Under the pieces are notes generated by a model, which was not told the DNA's origin, did not search any database, and saw nothing but the letters and a program-made list of their open reading frames with translations. From the NCBI GenBank assembly GCA_005883215.1, contig VAYS01000007.1, positions 144,166-208,165 on the forward strand: DNA of 64,000 nucleotides. The letters are read 5' to 3'. The DNA is from Actinomycetota bacterium (GTDB lineage Bacteria > Actinomycetota > Thermoleophilia > Solirubrobacterales > Solirubrobacteraceae). Every line of letters begins with the position of its first letter. Within the stretch, counting starts at the first letter, position 1. Positions 51,456-59,257 of this stretch are shown here, piece after piece. The position numbers and the translations under genes were made by a program.

Positions 51456-52817
51456 GTGAGCGAGCCGCCCGGGACGGTCGATGTCGCGGTGGTGGGCGCC
51501 GGCCTGGCCGGCCTGGTCGCCGCGCGCGAGCTGACGCGGGCGGGGCGCAGCGTGGCGGTCCTGGAGGCCCGCGACCGGGTCGGCGGGCGCCTGCTCAACG
51601 TCCCGGTGGGCGACGGCGCGGTGGTGGAGATCGGCGGTCAGTGGGTGGGGCCCACCCAGCTGCGCGTACGCGAGCTCGCCGACAGCCTGGGCGTGGGCAC
51701 CTACCCGACCTACGACGAGGGGGACAAGCTGTTCGAGTACGCCGGTCGCATCCGGCGCTACCGGGGCTCGATTCCCCGGATCAACGCCGCGGTGCTCGCG
51801 GACGTGGCCCAGGCGCAGCTGCGGATCGACCGGATGGCGCGCCGCGTCCCCTTGGAGGCGCCGTGGCGCGCGCCCAAGGCGCTCGAGTGGGACAGCCAGA
51901 CGTGCTGGTCCTGGATCCGCCGCCACACCGCCACCGAGGGCGCGCGCAAGCTGCTGGCCCTGGGCATCGAGGCGGTGTGGGCCGCCGATCCGGCCGATCT
52001 GTCGCTGCTTCACCTGCTCTTCTACACCCACTCGGGCGGGAGCTTCGACGAGTTGATCGGGACCTCGGGCGGCGCCCAGCAGGATCGCTTGGTGGGTGGC
52101 TCGCAGGTGCTCGCCCAGCGTCTGGCCGAGCAGCTCGCCGACGCGATCACGCTGGAGGCCCCGGTCCGGCGCATCGAGCGCGACGACGGCTCGGTGAGGG
52201 TGATCGCCGACCCGGGCAGCACCCGCGCCGCCGCGGTCATCGTCGCCGTCCCCCCGGCGCTGTGCGGGCGCATCGTCTATGACCCTCCGCTGCCCGCCCA
52301 GCGCGACCAGCTCACCCAGCGGATGCCCCAGGGCAGCGTGGTCAAGTGCCTGGCGGTCTACGAGCGACCGTTCTGGCGCGAGCAGGGCCTGAGCGGCCAG
52401 GCCACCAGCACCGAGGGGCCGGTGAAGGTCATGTTCGACAACACCCCCCAGGAGGGCAGCCCGGGCGTGCTGCTCGGCTTTCTCGAGGGGCGCCAGGCGC
52501 GCGAGCTGGCCCAGTGGTCGGCGGAGGCGCGGCGCAACGCCGTGGTCGCCTGCCTGGCGCGCGTGTTCGGCGAGGCGGCCGGGCGGCCGAGCGAGTACAT
52601 CGAGAAGGTGTGGGCCGAGGAGGAGTGGACGCGCGGCTGCTACGGCTGCTACATGCCGCCCGGGGGGTGGATGGACTTCGGGCCCGCCCTGCGCGCCCCG
52701 ATCGGGCCCGTGCACTGGGCGGGGGCCGAGACGGCGGTGGTGTGGAACGGCTACATGGACGGCGCCGTCAGCTCCGGCGAGCGCGCCGCGGCGCAGGCCC
52801 TCGCGACGCTGGCCTGA
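51456..52817 (+). CDS. Flavin amine oxidase (cytoplasmic paralogue)
   Basis: 453 residues from GTG 51456, 6 nt after GATACT. FAD motif 'VDVAVVGAGLAGLVAARELT' at the N-terminus without a signal peptide; 'GPTQLRVRELADSLGVGTYP', 'ERPFWREQGLSGQATSTEGP' and the C-terminal 'IGPVHWAGAETAVVWNGYMD' match monoamine-oxidase-type enzymes. It is similar in layout to the Tat-exported enzyme at 46755. The peptidase gene begins one base after its stop. Confidence 0.88.
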   Translation: MSEPPGTVDVAVVGAGLAGLVAARELTRAGRSVAVLEARDRVGGRLLNVPVGDGAVVEIGGQWVGPTQLRVRELADSLGVGTYPTYDEGDKLFEYAGRIRRYRGSIPRINAAVLADVAQAQLRIDRMARRVPLEAPWRAPKALEWDSQTCWSWIRRHTATEGARKLLALGIEAVWAADPADLSLLHLLFYTHSGGSFDELIGTSGGAQQDRLVGGSQVLAQRLAEQLADAITLEAPVRRIERDDGSVRVIADPGSTRAAAVIVAVPPALCGRIVYDPPLPAQRDQLTQRMPQGSVVKCLAVYERPFWREQGLSGQATSTEGPVKVMFDNTPQEGSPGVLLGFLEGRQARELAQWSAEARRNAVVACLARVFGEAAGRPSEYIEKVWAEEEWTRGCYGCYMPPGGWMDFGPALRAPIGPVHWAGAETAVVWNGYMDGAVSSGERAAAQALATLA

Positions 52818-52818
52818 C

Positions 52819-54018
52819 GTGGGCGCGCTCACCGGGTACGTCCCGGACATGGCGACCGTGCGCCAGGACGTGGCGGCGCTGGCGGCGACGTCTCGGTCCT
52901 CGGCGCGGCCGGGCGAGGCGCGCAGCGCGGCGTGGCTTACGCGCCGGTTGCGCGAGCGCGGCGTGGCCGAGGTCAGCGCCCAGACCTACCGCTATCAACA
53001 CAGCTACGCGCTGGCCCACGCGGCCCACCACCTGGCCGGGGTCCTGGCCTGCGCGCTGGGCGGTCGCCCCGGGGCGGTCCTCGGGGCGGCCGCGTTGGCG
53101 TCGTTTGAGCGCGAGGCGAGCGGCCGATCGCAGTGGCTGCGCCGGGTGCTGCCCGCCGGAGAGGGGCGCAACGCGGTGGGCCGGATCCCCGCCTCGGGCC
53201 GGGTGCGGGGGCGGCTGGTACTCGTGGCCCACCACGACGCGGCCAACACCGGTCTGATCTGGCACCCCCGGATCGTCGCCGCGGGGGGACGCCGGCACCT
53301 GCGTCGACGCCGAGTGGACCCCTTCATGGCTCCCGCCGAGGCGGCGTTCGTCCTGGGCATCGGCGGGTCGCTGCTAGCCCCCGGCTCGCGCGCCGGGCGC
53401 CGGCTGCGGGCGCTCGCCGGGGCGCTGCTGTCGGTCGGGATCGTGGTCGACGCCGATATCGGGCGCGGCGCCACCGTGCCCGGCGCCTGCGACAACGCCA
53501 CCGGGGTGGCGGTCGCGCTGGACCTCGCGCGCGCGCTGGCGGCCCGGCCGCCACGCGAGGTGGAGGTTGTGATCGCGCTGGTCGGGGGCGAGGAGGCCGG
53601 CATGGGCGGCATGCGCGCATTCCTCGACGCCCACCAGGGTCCCCTGGCCGGCGCGCCGGCGCTGGTGCTCGGCCTGGACACGCTGGGGGCGGGGACCCCG
53701 ATCGTCTGCTCGGGGGAAGGAGCGATGCGCGAGCAGCGCTATCCCGAGCGCGAGCTCGGGCTGGTCGCCGAGGGCGCGGCGCTGGCCGGCCTGCCGGCGC
53801 CGCCGCGCTGGCGGATCGGCGGCTGGACCGATCCGGTGCTCGCGGTGCACCGGCGCCTGCCGGCGGCCTCGATCCTCTCCATGGGCCCGGGATACTTCCC
53901 CCACTATCACCACCCGACCGACACCCCGGAGCGCATCGACTGGGACTCGGTGGCGGCCTGCGCCCGCCTGGCCGCTGGTTGCGTGACCGCGTTTGAGCGC
54001 CGGGCGGCTGGCGCCTGA
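52819..54018 (+). CDS. M28-family metallopeptidase with membrane segment
   Basis: 399 residues from GTG 52819, one base after the preceding stop, so coupled. The zinc-ligand set of M28 aminopeptidases is complete: '[12 protein letters not shown]' (His), '[13 protein letters not shown]' (bridging Asp), '[16 protein letters not shown]' (catalytic Glu-Glu), '[11 protein letters not shown]' (Asp) and '[12 protein letters not shown]' (His). Hydrophobic stretches at about residues 68-95 and 175-215 suggest membrane association. No classical signal peptide. It probably removes N-terminal residues from peptides. Confidence 0.85.
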   Translation: MGALTGYVPDMATVRQDVAALAATSRSSARPGEARSAAWLTRRLRERGVAEVSAQTYRYQHSYALAHAAHHLAGVLACALGGRPGAVLGAAALASFEREASGRSQWLRRVLPAGEGRNAVGRIPASGRVRGRLVLVAHHDAANTGLIWHPRIVAAGGRRHLRRRRVDPFMAPAEAAFVLGIGGSLLAPGSRAGRRLRALAGALLSVGIVVDADIGRGATVPGACDNATGVAVALDLARALAARPPREVEVVIALVGGEEAGMGGMRAFLDAHQGPLAGAPALVLGLDTLGAGTPIVCSGEGAMREQRYPERELGLVAEGAALAGLPAPPRWRIGGWTDPVLAVHRRLPAASILSMGPGYFPHYHHPTDTPERIDWDSVAACARLAAGCVTAFERRAAGA

Positions 54019-54043
54019 CGGTGGGGCCCGCGCCGCGGCGCGG

Positions 54044-54715
54044 TCAGTCGCGCGCCAGGGCGTCGACGAAGGCGCGCAGCCGCTGGGGATCGCGCAGCGG
54101 GGCCCCGTGGCCGAAGCAGACCAAGCGCGGTGACAGGTCGGCGAGCCGGCGCGCCGACTCGCGGTTGCGCGCCGGGTCGGGCGTGAACACCGCCGGTGGC
54201 TCGTGCAGGCCCGGTATGCCGGTGGCCACGTTCATGTTGTTGAGCACGTCGCCGAGCACGAGAGCCCCGTCGAACTCACGGTAGAAGGCCAGGTGCCCCG
54301 GGGAGTGCCCGGGCACTTCGAGCACCGAGAAGCCGGCGACCTCGTCGCCCTCGCGCAGCGCACGCGCCACCGGATGGGGCGGCCCAGTCCAGAAGCGCTC
54401 CTGCAGTCGGTTGATGAGGCCGGGCGGCTGGGAGGCGGCGACGCCGCCGGTGGTCTCCATGGCCTCGACGTCCCCCTCGCCGCACCACAGCGGGATGCCC
54501 AGCTCCTCGCACACCGCCTTGCTGGCGCCCTGATGGTCGGGGTGCGCATGCGTCAGCGCGTGGGCGGCCACCCGCTCGGCGCGAAGCTGGCGCAGGATGC
54601 GGCGACGCGCGTGGCGCGTGCCGGCGTCAACCAGCACGTCCCCCAGCAGGTAGATGTTGATTGCGTTGGGCGGAAAGCCCGAGAGCTGGAGCAGGTCATC
54701 GGCGAGCGCCTTGAT
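54044..54715 (-). CDS. MBL-fold hydrolase, apparently starting at ATC
   Basis: 223 residues if translation begins at ATC 54715, which lies exactly 6 nt after TAGGCT (54722-54727, minus strand). Between the in-frame TAG inside that box and GTG 54637 there is no ATG/GTG/TTG, yet the conserved first strand 'FPPNAINIYLLGDVLVDAGT' starts upstream of the GTG. The metal motif 'THAHPDHQGA' (HxHxDH), 'VPGHSPGHLAFY' (His), 'LVLGDVLNN' (Asp) and 'VCFGHGAPL' (His) complete a two-metal metallo-beta-lactamase fold. Substrate unknown. If the GTG were used, the protein would lack most of its first beta strand. Confidence 0.8.
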   Translation of the reverse strand: MKALADDLLQLSGFPPNAINIYLLGDVLVDAGTRHARRRILRQLRAERVAAHALTHAHPDHQGASKAVCEELGIPLWCGEGDVEAMETTGGVAASQPPGLINRLQERFWTGPPHPVARALREGDEVAGFSVLEVPGHSPGHLAFYREFDGALVLGDVLNNMNVATGIPGLHEPPAVFTPDPARNRESARRLADLSPRLVCFGHGAPLRDPQRLRAFVDALARD

Positions 54716-54721
54716 CGCGCC

Positions 54722-54727
54722 AGCCTA
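54722..54727 (-). promoter_or_regulatory. -10 box of the MBL hydrolase gene
   Basis: TAGGCT on the minus strand, 6 nt before the presumed ATC start; it also contains the in-frame TAG that closes the upstream frame. Confidence 0.5.
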
Positions 54728-54844
54728 TGAGAGCCCGCCAGCCGGCGGTCCACTGCCACCGCGTGCTGCCTCGGCGCGGGGGCGACCTAGGGCCAGGCCG
54801 GCCCCGGTCCGGGAGAGGCGGGACGCCAGAGGTGGCGGGCTCGG

Positions 54845-55540
54845 CTAGAAGCGGGCCCGTTCGATCCGCCGGCCGACGATCTCGGTCCAATCGCCATCGA
54901 AGCGCTCGCGCACGGCCGCGGCGCTGGCCCGATGGTCGTAGGCGACGCGGCGGTGCTCGATCGCGCCCTCGGCGCCGAGCAGCGCGTAGGCCGCGCGCGG
55001 GTCGCCGTCGAGGGGCATGCCCACGCTGCCCGGGTTGACCAGCTCGATCTCCCGGCCGGCCGCCGCCCGCCGAAAGGGCAGGTGGGTGTGGCCGAAGACC
55101 AGGCGCCGCTCGGTCACGCCCTCCAGCAGCTCCTGCTCGTCCTCGCCCGGCTCGGGCAGGAACGAGCGCACGTCGGAGATCGGCGAGGCGTGGCAGAAGC
55201 GGGTGCCGTCGCGGACCTCCTGCTCGGGCAGCGCCGCCAGCTCGGCCACGCGCTCCTTCCCCAGCTCGGAGCGACAGGCGGCGATCGCCCCGGGCACGGG
55301 CTCGGCGTCCGGGGCGTCGGAGGGGTCGGCCGTCCAGCGCTCGCCGTTGCCGCGCAGCCAGGTGGCGTCCGGCAGCCCACGCAGGCGGGTCACCGTGTCG
55401 GCTGGGAAGGGGCCGAACAGCGCGTAGTCGCCCCCCAGCAGGTAGGCGTCGGCCCCCCGCCCGGCGGCGTCGGCCAGCACCGCCTCGAGCGCGGGCAGGT
55501 TGCCGTGCACGTCGTACAGGAGCGCCAGCACTCCGCTCAC
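54845..55540 (-). CDS. Metallophosphoesterase (YfcE/MJ0936 type)
   Basis: 231 residues from GTG 55540, whose first bases overlap the TGA of the ABC permease (GTGA). Motifs: 'VLALLYDVHGNLPALEAVLA' (D-x-H), 'YLLGGDYALFGP' (GGD), 'TWLRGNGERW' (GN), 'RFCHAS' (His) and 'LVFGHTHLPF' (GHTH), giving a two-metal calcineurin-like site. Likely a phosphodiesterase for a small molecule. Coupling with an ABC exporter suggests shared expression, not necessarily function. Confidence 0.9.
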   Translation of the reverse strand: MSGVLALLYDVHGNLPALEAVLADAAGRGADAYLLGGDYALFGPFPADTVTRLRGLPDATWLRGNGERWTADPSDAPDAEPVPGAIAACRSELGKERVAELAALPEQEVRDGTRFCHASPISDVRSFLPEPGEDEQELLEGVTERRLVFGHTHLPFRRAAAGREIELVNPGSVGMPLDGDPRAAYALLGAEGAIEHRRVAYDHRASAAAVRERFDGDWTEIVGRRIERARF

Positions 55541-56286
55541 GCCCGCTTGCTCTCCCACGAGAACCCGCGCACCGCCAGCGCGACCCCGGCCACCGCCCAC
55601 AGGCCTATCACGGCGAGCGCTGTGAGGTTCGAGCCCAGGCCCCGACCGCTGACCATCGCCCCCGAGAGCCCGTCGATCAGGTGCTTGAGCGGCAGCGCCT
55701 CGGCGATGTTGCGCAGGAAGGCGGGCGTGTGCTTGACGTCGTAGAAGACGCCGGAGATGAAGATGGTGGGCAGGAACACCGCGTTGACGTAGGCCGGGGC
55801 GGACTCGAAGTTGGGGATCGCGTGCGAGAGCGCGACCCCGAGCGAGGCGAAGCACACGACGCCGACGGCGACGAACACCAGCAGCTCGAGCGCGTCCCGG
55901 GGCCAGGGGATGCCGAAGAACAGGCGGCCGGCGGTGGCGATGATCGCCACCTGCAGGATCGTGTTGGTGATCGCGTTGGCGGCCAGCGCACCGAGATAGG
56001 CACCCGGCGGCAGGGGCGTGCCGCGCATGCGCTTGAGCACCCCCTCCTCGCGCAGGAACACCAGATTGTGGGCCAGCGCGTTGAACGTGGTCGTCATCAC
56101 GCTCATCGCGGCGATCCCGGGGACGATGCGGTTGAGCGTGGTCTGGTCGTTGGCGAACAGGGCGCCGAACAGGCCCAGCACGATCAGCGGGAACAGGAAG
56201 TTGAAGAACGCCGCCGTCGGGTTGCGCCAGAACATGCGGCGCTCGAGGCGGTACTGGCGCCAGCCCATCGCCAGCGTCTCAGACAT
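55537..56286 (-). CDS. ABC-2 type exporter permease
   Basis: 249 residues with six membrane helices ('FFNFLFPLIVLGLFGALFAN', 'IAAMSVMTTTFNALAHNLVF', 'GALAANAITNTILQVAII', 'LLVFVAVGVVCFASLGVALS'). The ABC-2 loop 'REEGVLKRMRGTPLPPGAYL' is diagnostic of daunorubicin/drug-type exporters. ATG 56286 overlaps the ATPase gene by 8 bp. It forms the transporter with the ATPase upstream. Confidence 0.9.
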   Translation of the reverse strand: MSETLAMGWRQYRLERRMFWRNPTAAFFNFLFPLIVLGLFGALFANDQTTLNRIVPGIAAMSVMTTTFNALAHNLVFLREEGVLKRMRGTPLPPGAYLGALAANAITNTILQVAIIATAGRLFFGIPWPRDALELLVFVAVGVVCFASLGVALSHAIPNFESAPAYVNAVFLPTIFISGVFYDVKHTPAFLRNIAEALPLKHLIDGLSGAMVSGRGLGSNLTALAVIGLWAVAGVALAVRGFSWESKRA

Positions 56287-57223
56287 CGCCCACCACCCCG
56301 GCCGGCTCCTCGCGGGCGCCCGCCCCGGGCGGGGTCGGCGTCTCGTCGCCCGAGGCGGCCGAGCGGGGCGAGTCGCCCGTCAGCTCCAGGTAGACGTCCT
56401 CGAGCGTTGGTCGCCTGACGCTGAGCTGCTCGAGACGCTCGCCGCGGGACAGCGCGGCCGCCGTCAGCTCGGCCAGCAGGGACGTGGGGTCGTTGGTGTG
56501 GTGCTCGCGCCACTCACCGGCACTGGTGCGGTAGGTGATCGTGTAGCGGTCGGGACCGGCGCCCAGCTCGCCCGGGCGGCCCTCGACCACGATGCGCCCG
56601 TCCTTGACGATCGCCACCCGGTCGGCCAGCGCCTGGGCCTCGTCGAGGTAGTGGGTGGTGAGCAGCACCGTCTTGCCCAGGCTGCGCAGCGCCCGCACCG
56701 TCTCCCAGGCGCTGCGGCGCGCGGCGGGGTCAAACCCGGTGGTGGGCTCGTCCAGGAACACCAGCTCCGGGTCGCCCACCAGCGCCAGCGCCAGGTCCAG
56801 CCGGCGGCGCTGACCTCCCGACAGGTGGTTGGTGCGCCGATCCTGCTGCTCGGCCAGGCCGACCAGCCCGATCACCTCGTCGGGGTCGCGAGGGTGGGGA
56901 TAGAGCCGGGCCCAGTGGCCGACCACCTCGCGCACGCTGACGTGCCGGTAGATCCCGCAGCTCTGGAGCACGATCCCCATCCGCCGGCGCAGCTCAACCG
57001 GACGGCGCCCCGGGTCCAGGCCGAGCACGGAGACCTCTCCGCCCGTGCGCTCGCGGTAGCCCTCGAGGATCTCGATCGTCGTGGTCTTGCCCGCGCCGTT
57101 GGGGCCGAGCAGGCCGAAGATCTCGCCGCGGGCGACGGAGAAATCGATGCCGCGGACGGCCTCGATGGGCCCATAGCGCTTGGCCAGGCCGCGGACCTCG
57201 ATCGCGTTGCCGGTCGCGGACAT
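56279..57223 (-). CDS. ABC exporter ATPase
   Basis: 314 residues from ATG 57223; the open frame continues to 57703 but only shadows VapBC. Walker A GPNGAGKT (40-47), signature 'HLSGGQRRRLDLALALVGDP', Walker B 'LVFLDEPTTGFDP' and the switch His ('LLTTHYLDEAQALADR') are all present. A C-terminal ~90-residue domain with 'RPTLEDVYLELTG' is typical of drug-export (DrrA-like) ATPases. It energises the permease encoded downstream. Substrate unknown. Confidence 0.92.
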   Translation of the reverse strand: MSATGNAIEVRGLAKRYGPIEAVRGIDFSVARGEIFGLLGPNGAGKTTTIEILEGYRERTGGEVSVLGLDPGRRPVELRRRMGIVLQSCGIYRHVSVREVVGHWARLYPHPRDPDEVIGLVGLAEQQDRRTNHLSGGQRRRLDLALALVGDPELVFLDEPTTGFDPAARRSAWETVRALRSLGKTVLLTTHYLDEAQALADRVAIVKDGRIVVEGRPGELGAGPDRYTITYRTSAGEWREHHTNDPTSLLAELTAAALSRGERLEQLSVRRPTLEDVYLELTGDSPRSAASGDETPTPPGAGAREEPAGVVGDV

Positions 57224-57340
57224 CGTCCCCGCGGATGATGTCAGGGCGCCGCCAGCGGGCGCCGCGGAGGCAAGCGTGCCCAGTCTGTATGGGTTCTGTA
57301 ACAGAGTGCGCCATATAACCATGGTGGCTAGGATGCGCAT

Positions 57341-57346
57341 TATCGT
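57341..57346 (+). promoter_or_regulatory. -10 box of vapB
   Basis: TATCGT lies 7 nt before GTG 57354. It decides between the GTG and the upstream in-frame ATGs at 57321 and 57333. Confidence 0.5.
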
Positions 57347-57353
57347 GGGGAAG

Positions 57354-57557
57354 GTGAAGCGCACGACCGTCAACCTGGACACCGAGCTGGTGGGCGAGGC
57401 CCGCGAGATACTCGGCACCCGCACCACGACGGATACGGTCCACGAGGCGTTGCGCGACGTCATCCGCCGCGAGGCACTGCGACATCTCGCCGAGCACGAC
57501 TGGGGCATGACGCTCGAGGATCTCAACGAGATGCGCACGCCACGCACCTTCGGGTGA
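57354..57557 (+). CDS. vapB: VapB-type antitoxin
   Basis: 67 residues from GTG 57354, chosen from promoter spacing and because family members begin 'KRTTVNLDTELVGEAREILG'. The N-terminal half is a ribbon-helix-helix DNA-binding fold ('TTDTVHEALRDVIRREALR'); the C-terminal part ('WGMTLEDLNEMRTPRTFG') would bind and block the toxin. It precedes vapC by 6 bp, the standard order, and is expected to repress its own promoter. Confidence 0.85.
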   Translation: MKRTTVNLDTELVGEAREILGTRTTTDTVHEALRDVIRREALRHLAEHDWGMTLEDLNEMRTPRTFG

Positions 57558-57563
57558 TCGGCG

Positions 57564-57977
57564 GTGCAGCTGGCCGACACCAGCGTGTGGTACTGCCATA
57601 GGCGGGCGCCAACCACAAGAGGGTCCTTCTCCTCCGCGGTGAAAGCGGGCCGCATCGCAACCTGCGACATGGTCAAGCTCGAGCTCCTGTACTCGGAGCG
57701 CAATGGGGCCGACTTCGACTACCGTCGCGCGCGGCTAGACCTGATGCCCGAGTGCCCGATCGGGCCGCCCGAATGGCGGCGGGCGATCGACGTCTACCGC
57801 GAGCTCGCCCACCAGGGTGGCGCCCACCAGCGCCGCGTCGGCCACCAGGACCTGCTGATCGCCGCTGCCGCCGAATCGGCGGGCGTCGAGCTGCTGCACT
57901 ACGACGAGAACTTCGAGCGCATCGCGGCGGTCACCGGCCAGCCCATGCGCTGGCTGGCGCCGCGCGGGTCGCTATAG
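57564..57977 (+). CDS. vapC: VapC-type PIN-domain toxin
   Basis: 137 residues from GTG 57564. PIN-domain acidic residues are in place: Asp5 ('QLADTSVWYCHR'), Glu in 'MVKLELLYSERN', Asp in 'VGHQDLLIAAAAESAGVELL' and Asp in 'LHYDENFERIAAVTG'. It is a Mg-dependent RNase whose targets are usually tRNA or rRNA. It forms a toxin-antitoxin pair with the gene upstream and is intact. Confidence 0.9.
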   Translation: MQLADTSVWYCHRRAPTTRGSFSSAVKAGRIATCDMVKLELLYSERNGADFDYRRARLDLMPECPIGPPEWRRAIDVYRELAHQGGAHQRRVGHQDLLIAAAAESAGVELLHYDENFERIAAVTGQPMRWLAPRGSL

Positions 57978-58020
57978 CGCGGCGGGCAAACCAGGGCCCT
58001 CGTCCTGCTTGCCCGCCGCG
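57978..58020 (+). terminator. Terminator hairpin after vapC
   Basis: CGCGGCGGGCAA (57978-57989) and TTGCCCGCCGCG (58009-58020) are perfect 12-bp arms around a 19-nt loop, immediately after the vapC stop codon. Confidence 0.7.
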
Positions 58021-58093
58021 GCGGCGGCTGGGGTAGAGGGGCGGCGAGTGGGGGTGTAGGCTCGGCGGAGCGGTCAGCCGTTTGGGGATGGCG

Positions 58094-59221
58094 ATGCTTA
58101 TGAGCTCTTGGTTTCGACGCTGGGTCGCGCTGTGTGCGGTGCTCGTGGGAGCGACGGCCGCGAACGCGGCCAGCGCGTGGGCCGGCTCGGGCCCGACGCT
58201 GGGTGGCTACGGGACCCCGGACCTCACGGACCACAACATCTCGCCGGGTGAGTACGGGAGCTCGTGCGTGGGGCCCGTCGCGCAGGCCTCGGGCGCCCGG
58301 ACCTATCACCTCACGATCTGCGAGGAGAACGACGCCCAGAACATCTACTTCGCGGTCCAGATCGACGTCGGCTACGCCGCCGGCCAGAACGTTCCGGCGT
58401 TCTGGTTCGACAGCCCCGACGACGGCAAGGTCGCCGCCGGCGACCCGGCCGGCGGGTGCGCAGCCGCTCCGGCGCCGGTCGAGGACGCAATCGACTGGAA
58501 CATGGTTTCGCCCGGCGTCTACGAGGACAACTACTACTGCTTCTCCAACGGGCTCGCCGTGGGCCTGGACGGCCAGTCCGACGGCCAGGGCGGGTGCACC
58601 ATCAACGCCGCCAACACGCAGCAGTCGTGCGAGTTCGCAAAGCCGCTGAGCTCGGGCGACGCCGACGACTTCAGTCTCACGGCGGGAGACACCGTGGGGT
58701 GGTGCTTCACCTTCGACGACCAGGCCAACAACGCCAACGCGATCGGCAACTTCGCCGGCGACATCCAGTATCCGGCGGGGTGCTGGCTGGACAAGGCCAA
58801 CAAACACGGCGCGGTGGAGGGCAGCGCCGCCAACTACGCGAACGCCAAGATCGACGGCCCTCTGGTGGCGCTGATCGGAGGGCTCAACGCCAAGCTGGGC
58901 AAGTACCTGGCGATCTGCAAGCGCTGCCCGCCGGACCCCACCAAGTTCCTGCAGGGCGAGCTGCGACAGGTGCGCGTCGCATTGTCCGCCGGAAAGCGCT
59001 CGAGCGCGGTGCGAGCGCTCAAGTCGTTCATCAAGTCCGCCCAGCGGTTCTCCAAAGCCAGGCGCTTCCCCGGCGCCCGCGCGGCGGGGCTCGTGGCCCG
59101 CGCGCGGCGGCTCATCGTCCAGGTCCAGCACGCACCGTCGATGATCCGCACGCCGTTCTCCGGGACGGCCAAGCGCAAGCCGGTGACCATGGTGCTGCCC
59201 ACCGGCAACGCCGCTCCCTGA
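58094..59221 (+). CDS. Secreted protein of unknown family
   Basis: 375 residues from ATG 58094 (GGGGA a few bases upstream; ATG 58088 and 58100 are in frame). Signal peptide 'WVALCAVLVGATAANAASAW'. The mature part is rich in Asp/Asn/Gly with Cys pairs ('SSCVGPVAQASGARTYHLTI', 'YYCFSNGLAVGLDGQSDGQG', 'GWCFTFDDQANNANAIGNFA') and shows no catalytic motif I recognise. The C-terminal ~110 residues are basic and helical ('GELRQVRVALSAGKRSSAVR'). Confidence 0.75.
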   Translation: MLMSSWFRRWVALCAVLVGATAANAASAWAGSGPTLGGYGTPDLTDHNISPGEYGSSCVGPVAQASGARTYHLTICEENDAQNIYFAVQIDVGYAAGQNVPAFWFDSPDDGKVAAGDPAGGCAAAPAPVEDAIDWNMVSPGVYEDNYYCFSNGLAVGLDGQSDGQGGCTINAANTQQSCEFAKPLSSGDADDFSLTAGDTVGWCFTFDDQANNANAIGNFAGDIQYPAGCWLDKANKHGAVEGSAANYANAKIDGPLVALIGGLNAKLGKYLAICKRCPPDPTKFLQGELRQVRVALSAGKRSSAVRALKSFIKSAQRFSKARRFPGARAAGLVARARRLIVQVQHAPSMIRTPFSGTAKRKPVTMVLPTGNAAP

Positions 59222-59230
59222 GGGCAAACC

Positions 59231-59248
59231 GGCGCGCGTGAGCGCGCC
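59231..59248. terminator. Hairpin between convergent genes
   Basis: GGCGCGC (59231-59237), loop GTGA, GCGCGCC (59242-59248). It can serve both the secreted protein gene and the convergent reductase gene ending at 59258. Confidence 0.6.
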
Positions 59249-59257
59249 CTTATGCCT

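Noticed and set aside
57224..57703. Upstream extension of the ABC ATPase frame
   Set aside because: It is antisense to vapB/vapC; the ATPase begins at ATG 57223 just before the conserved domain.
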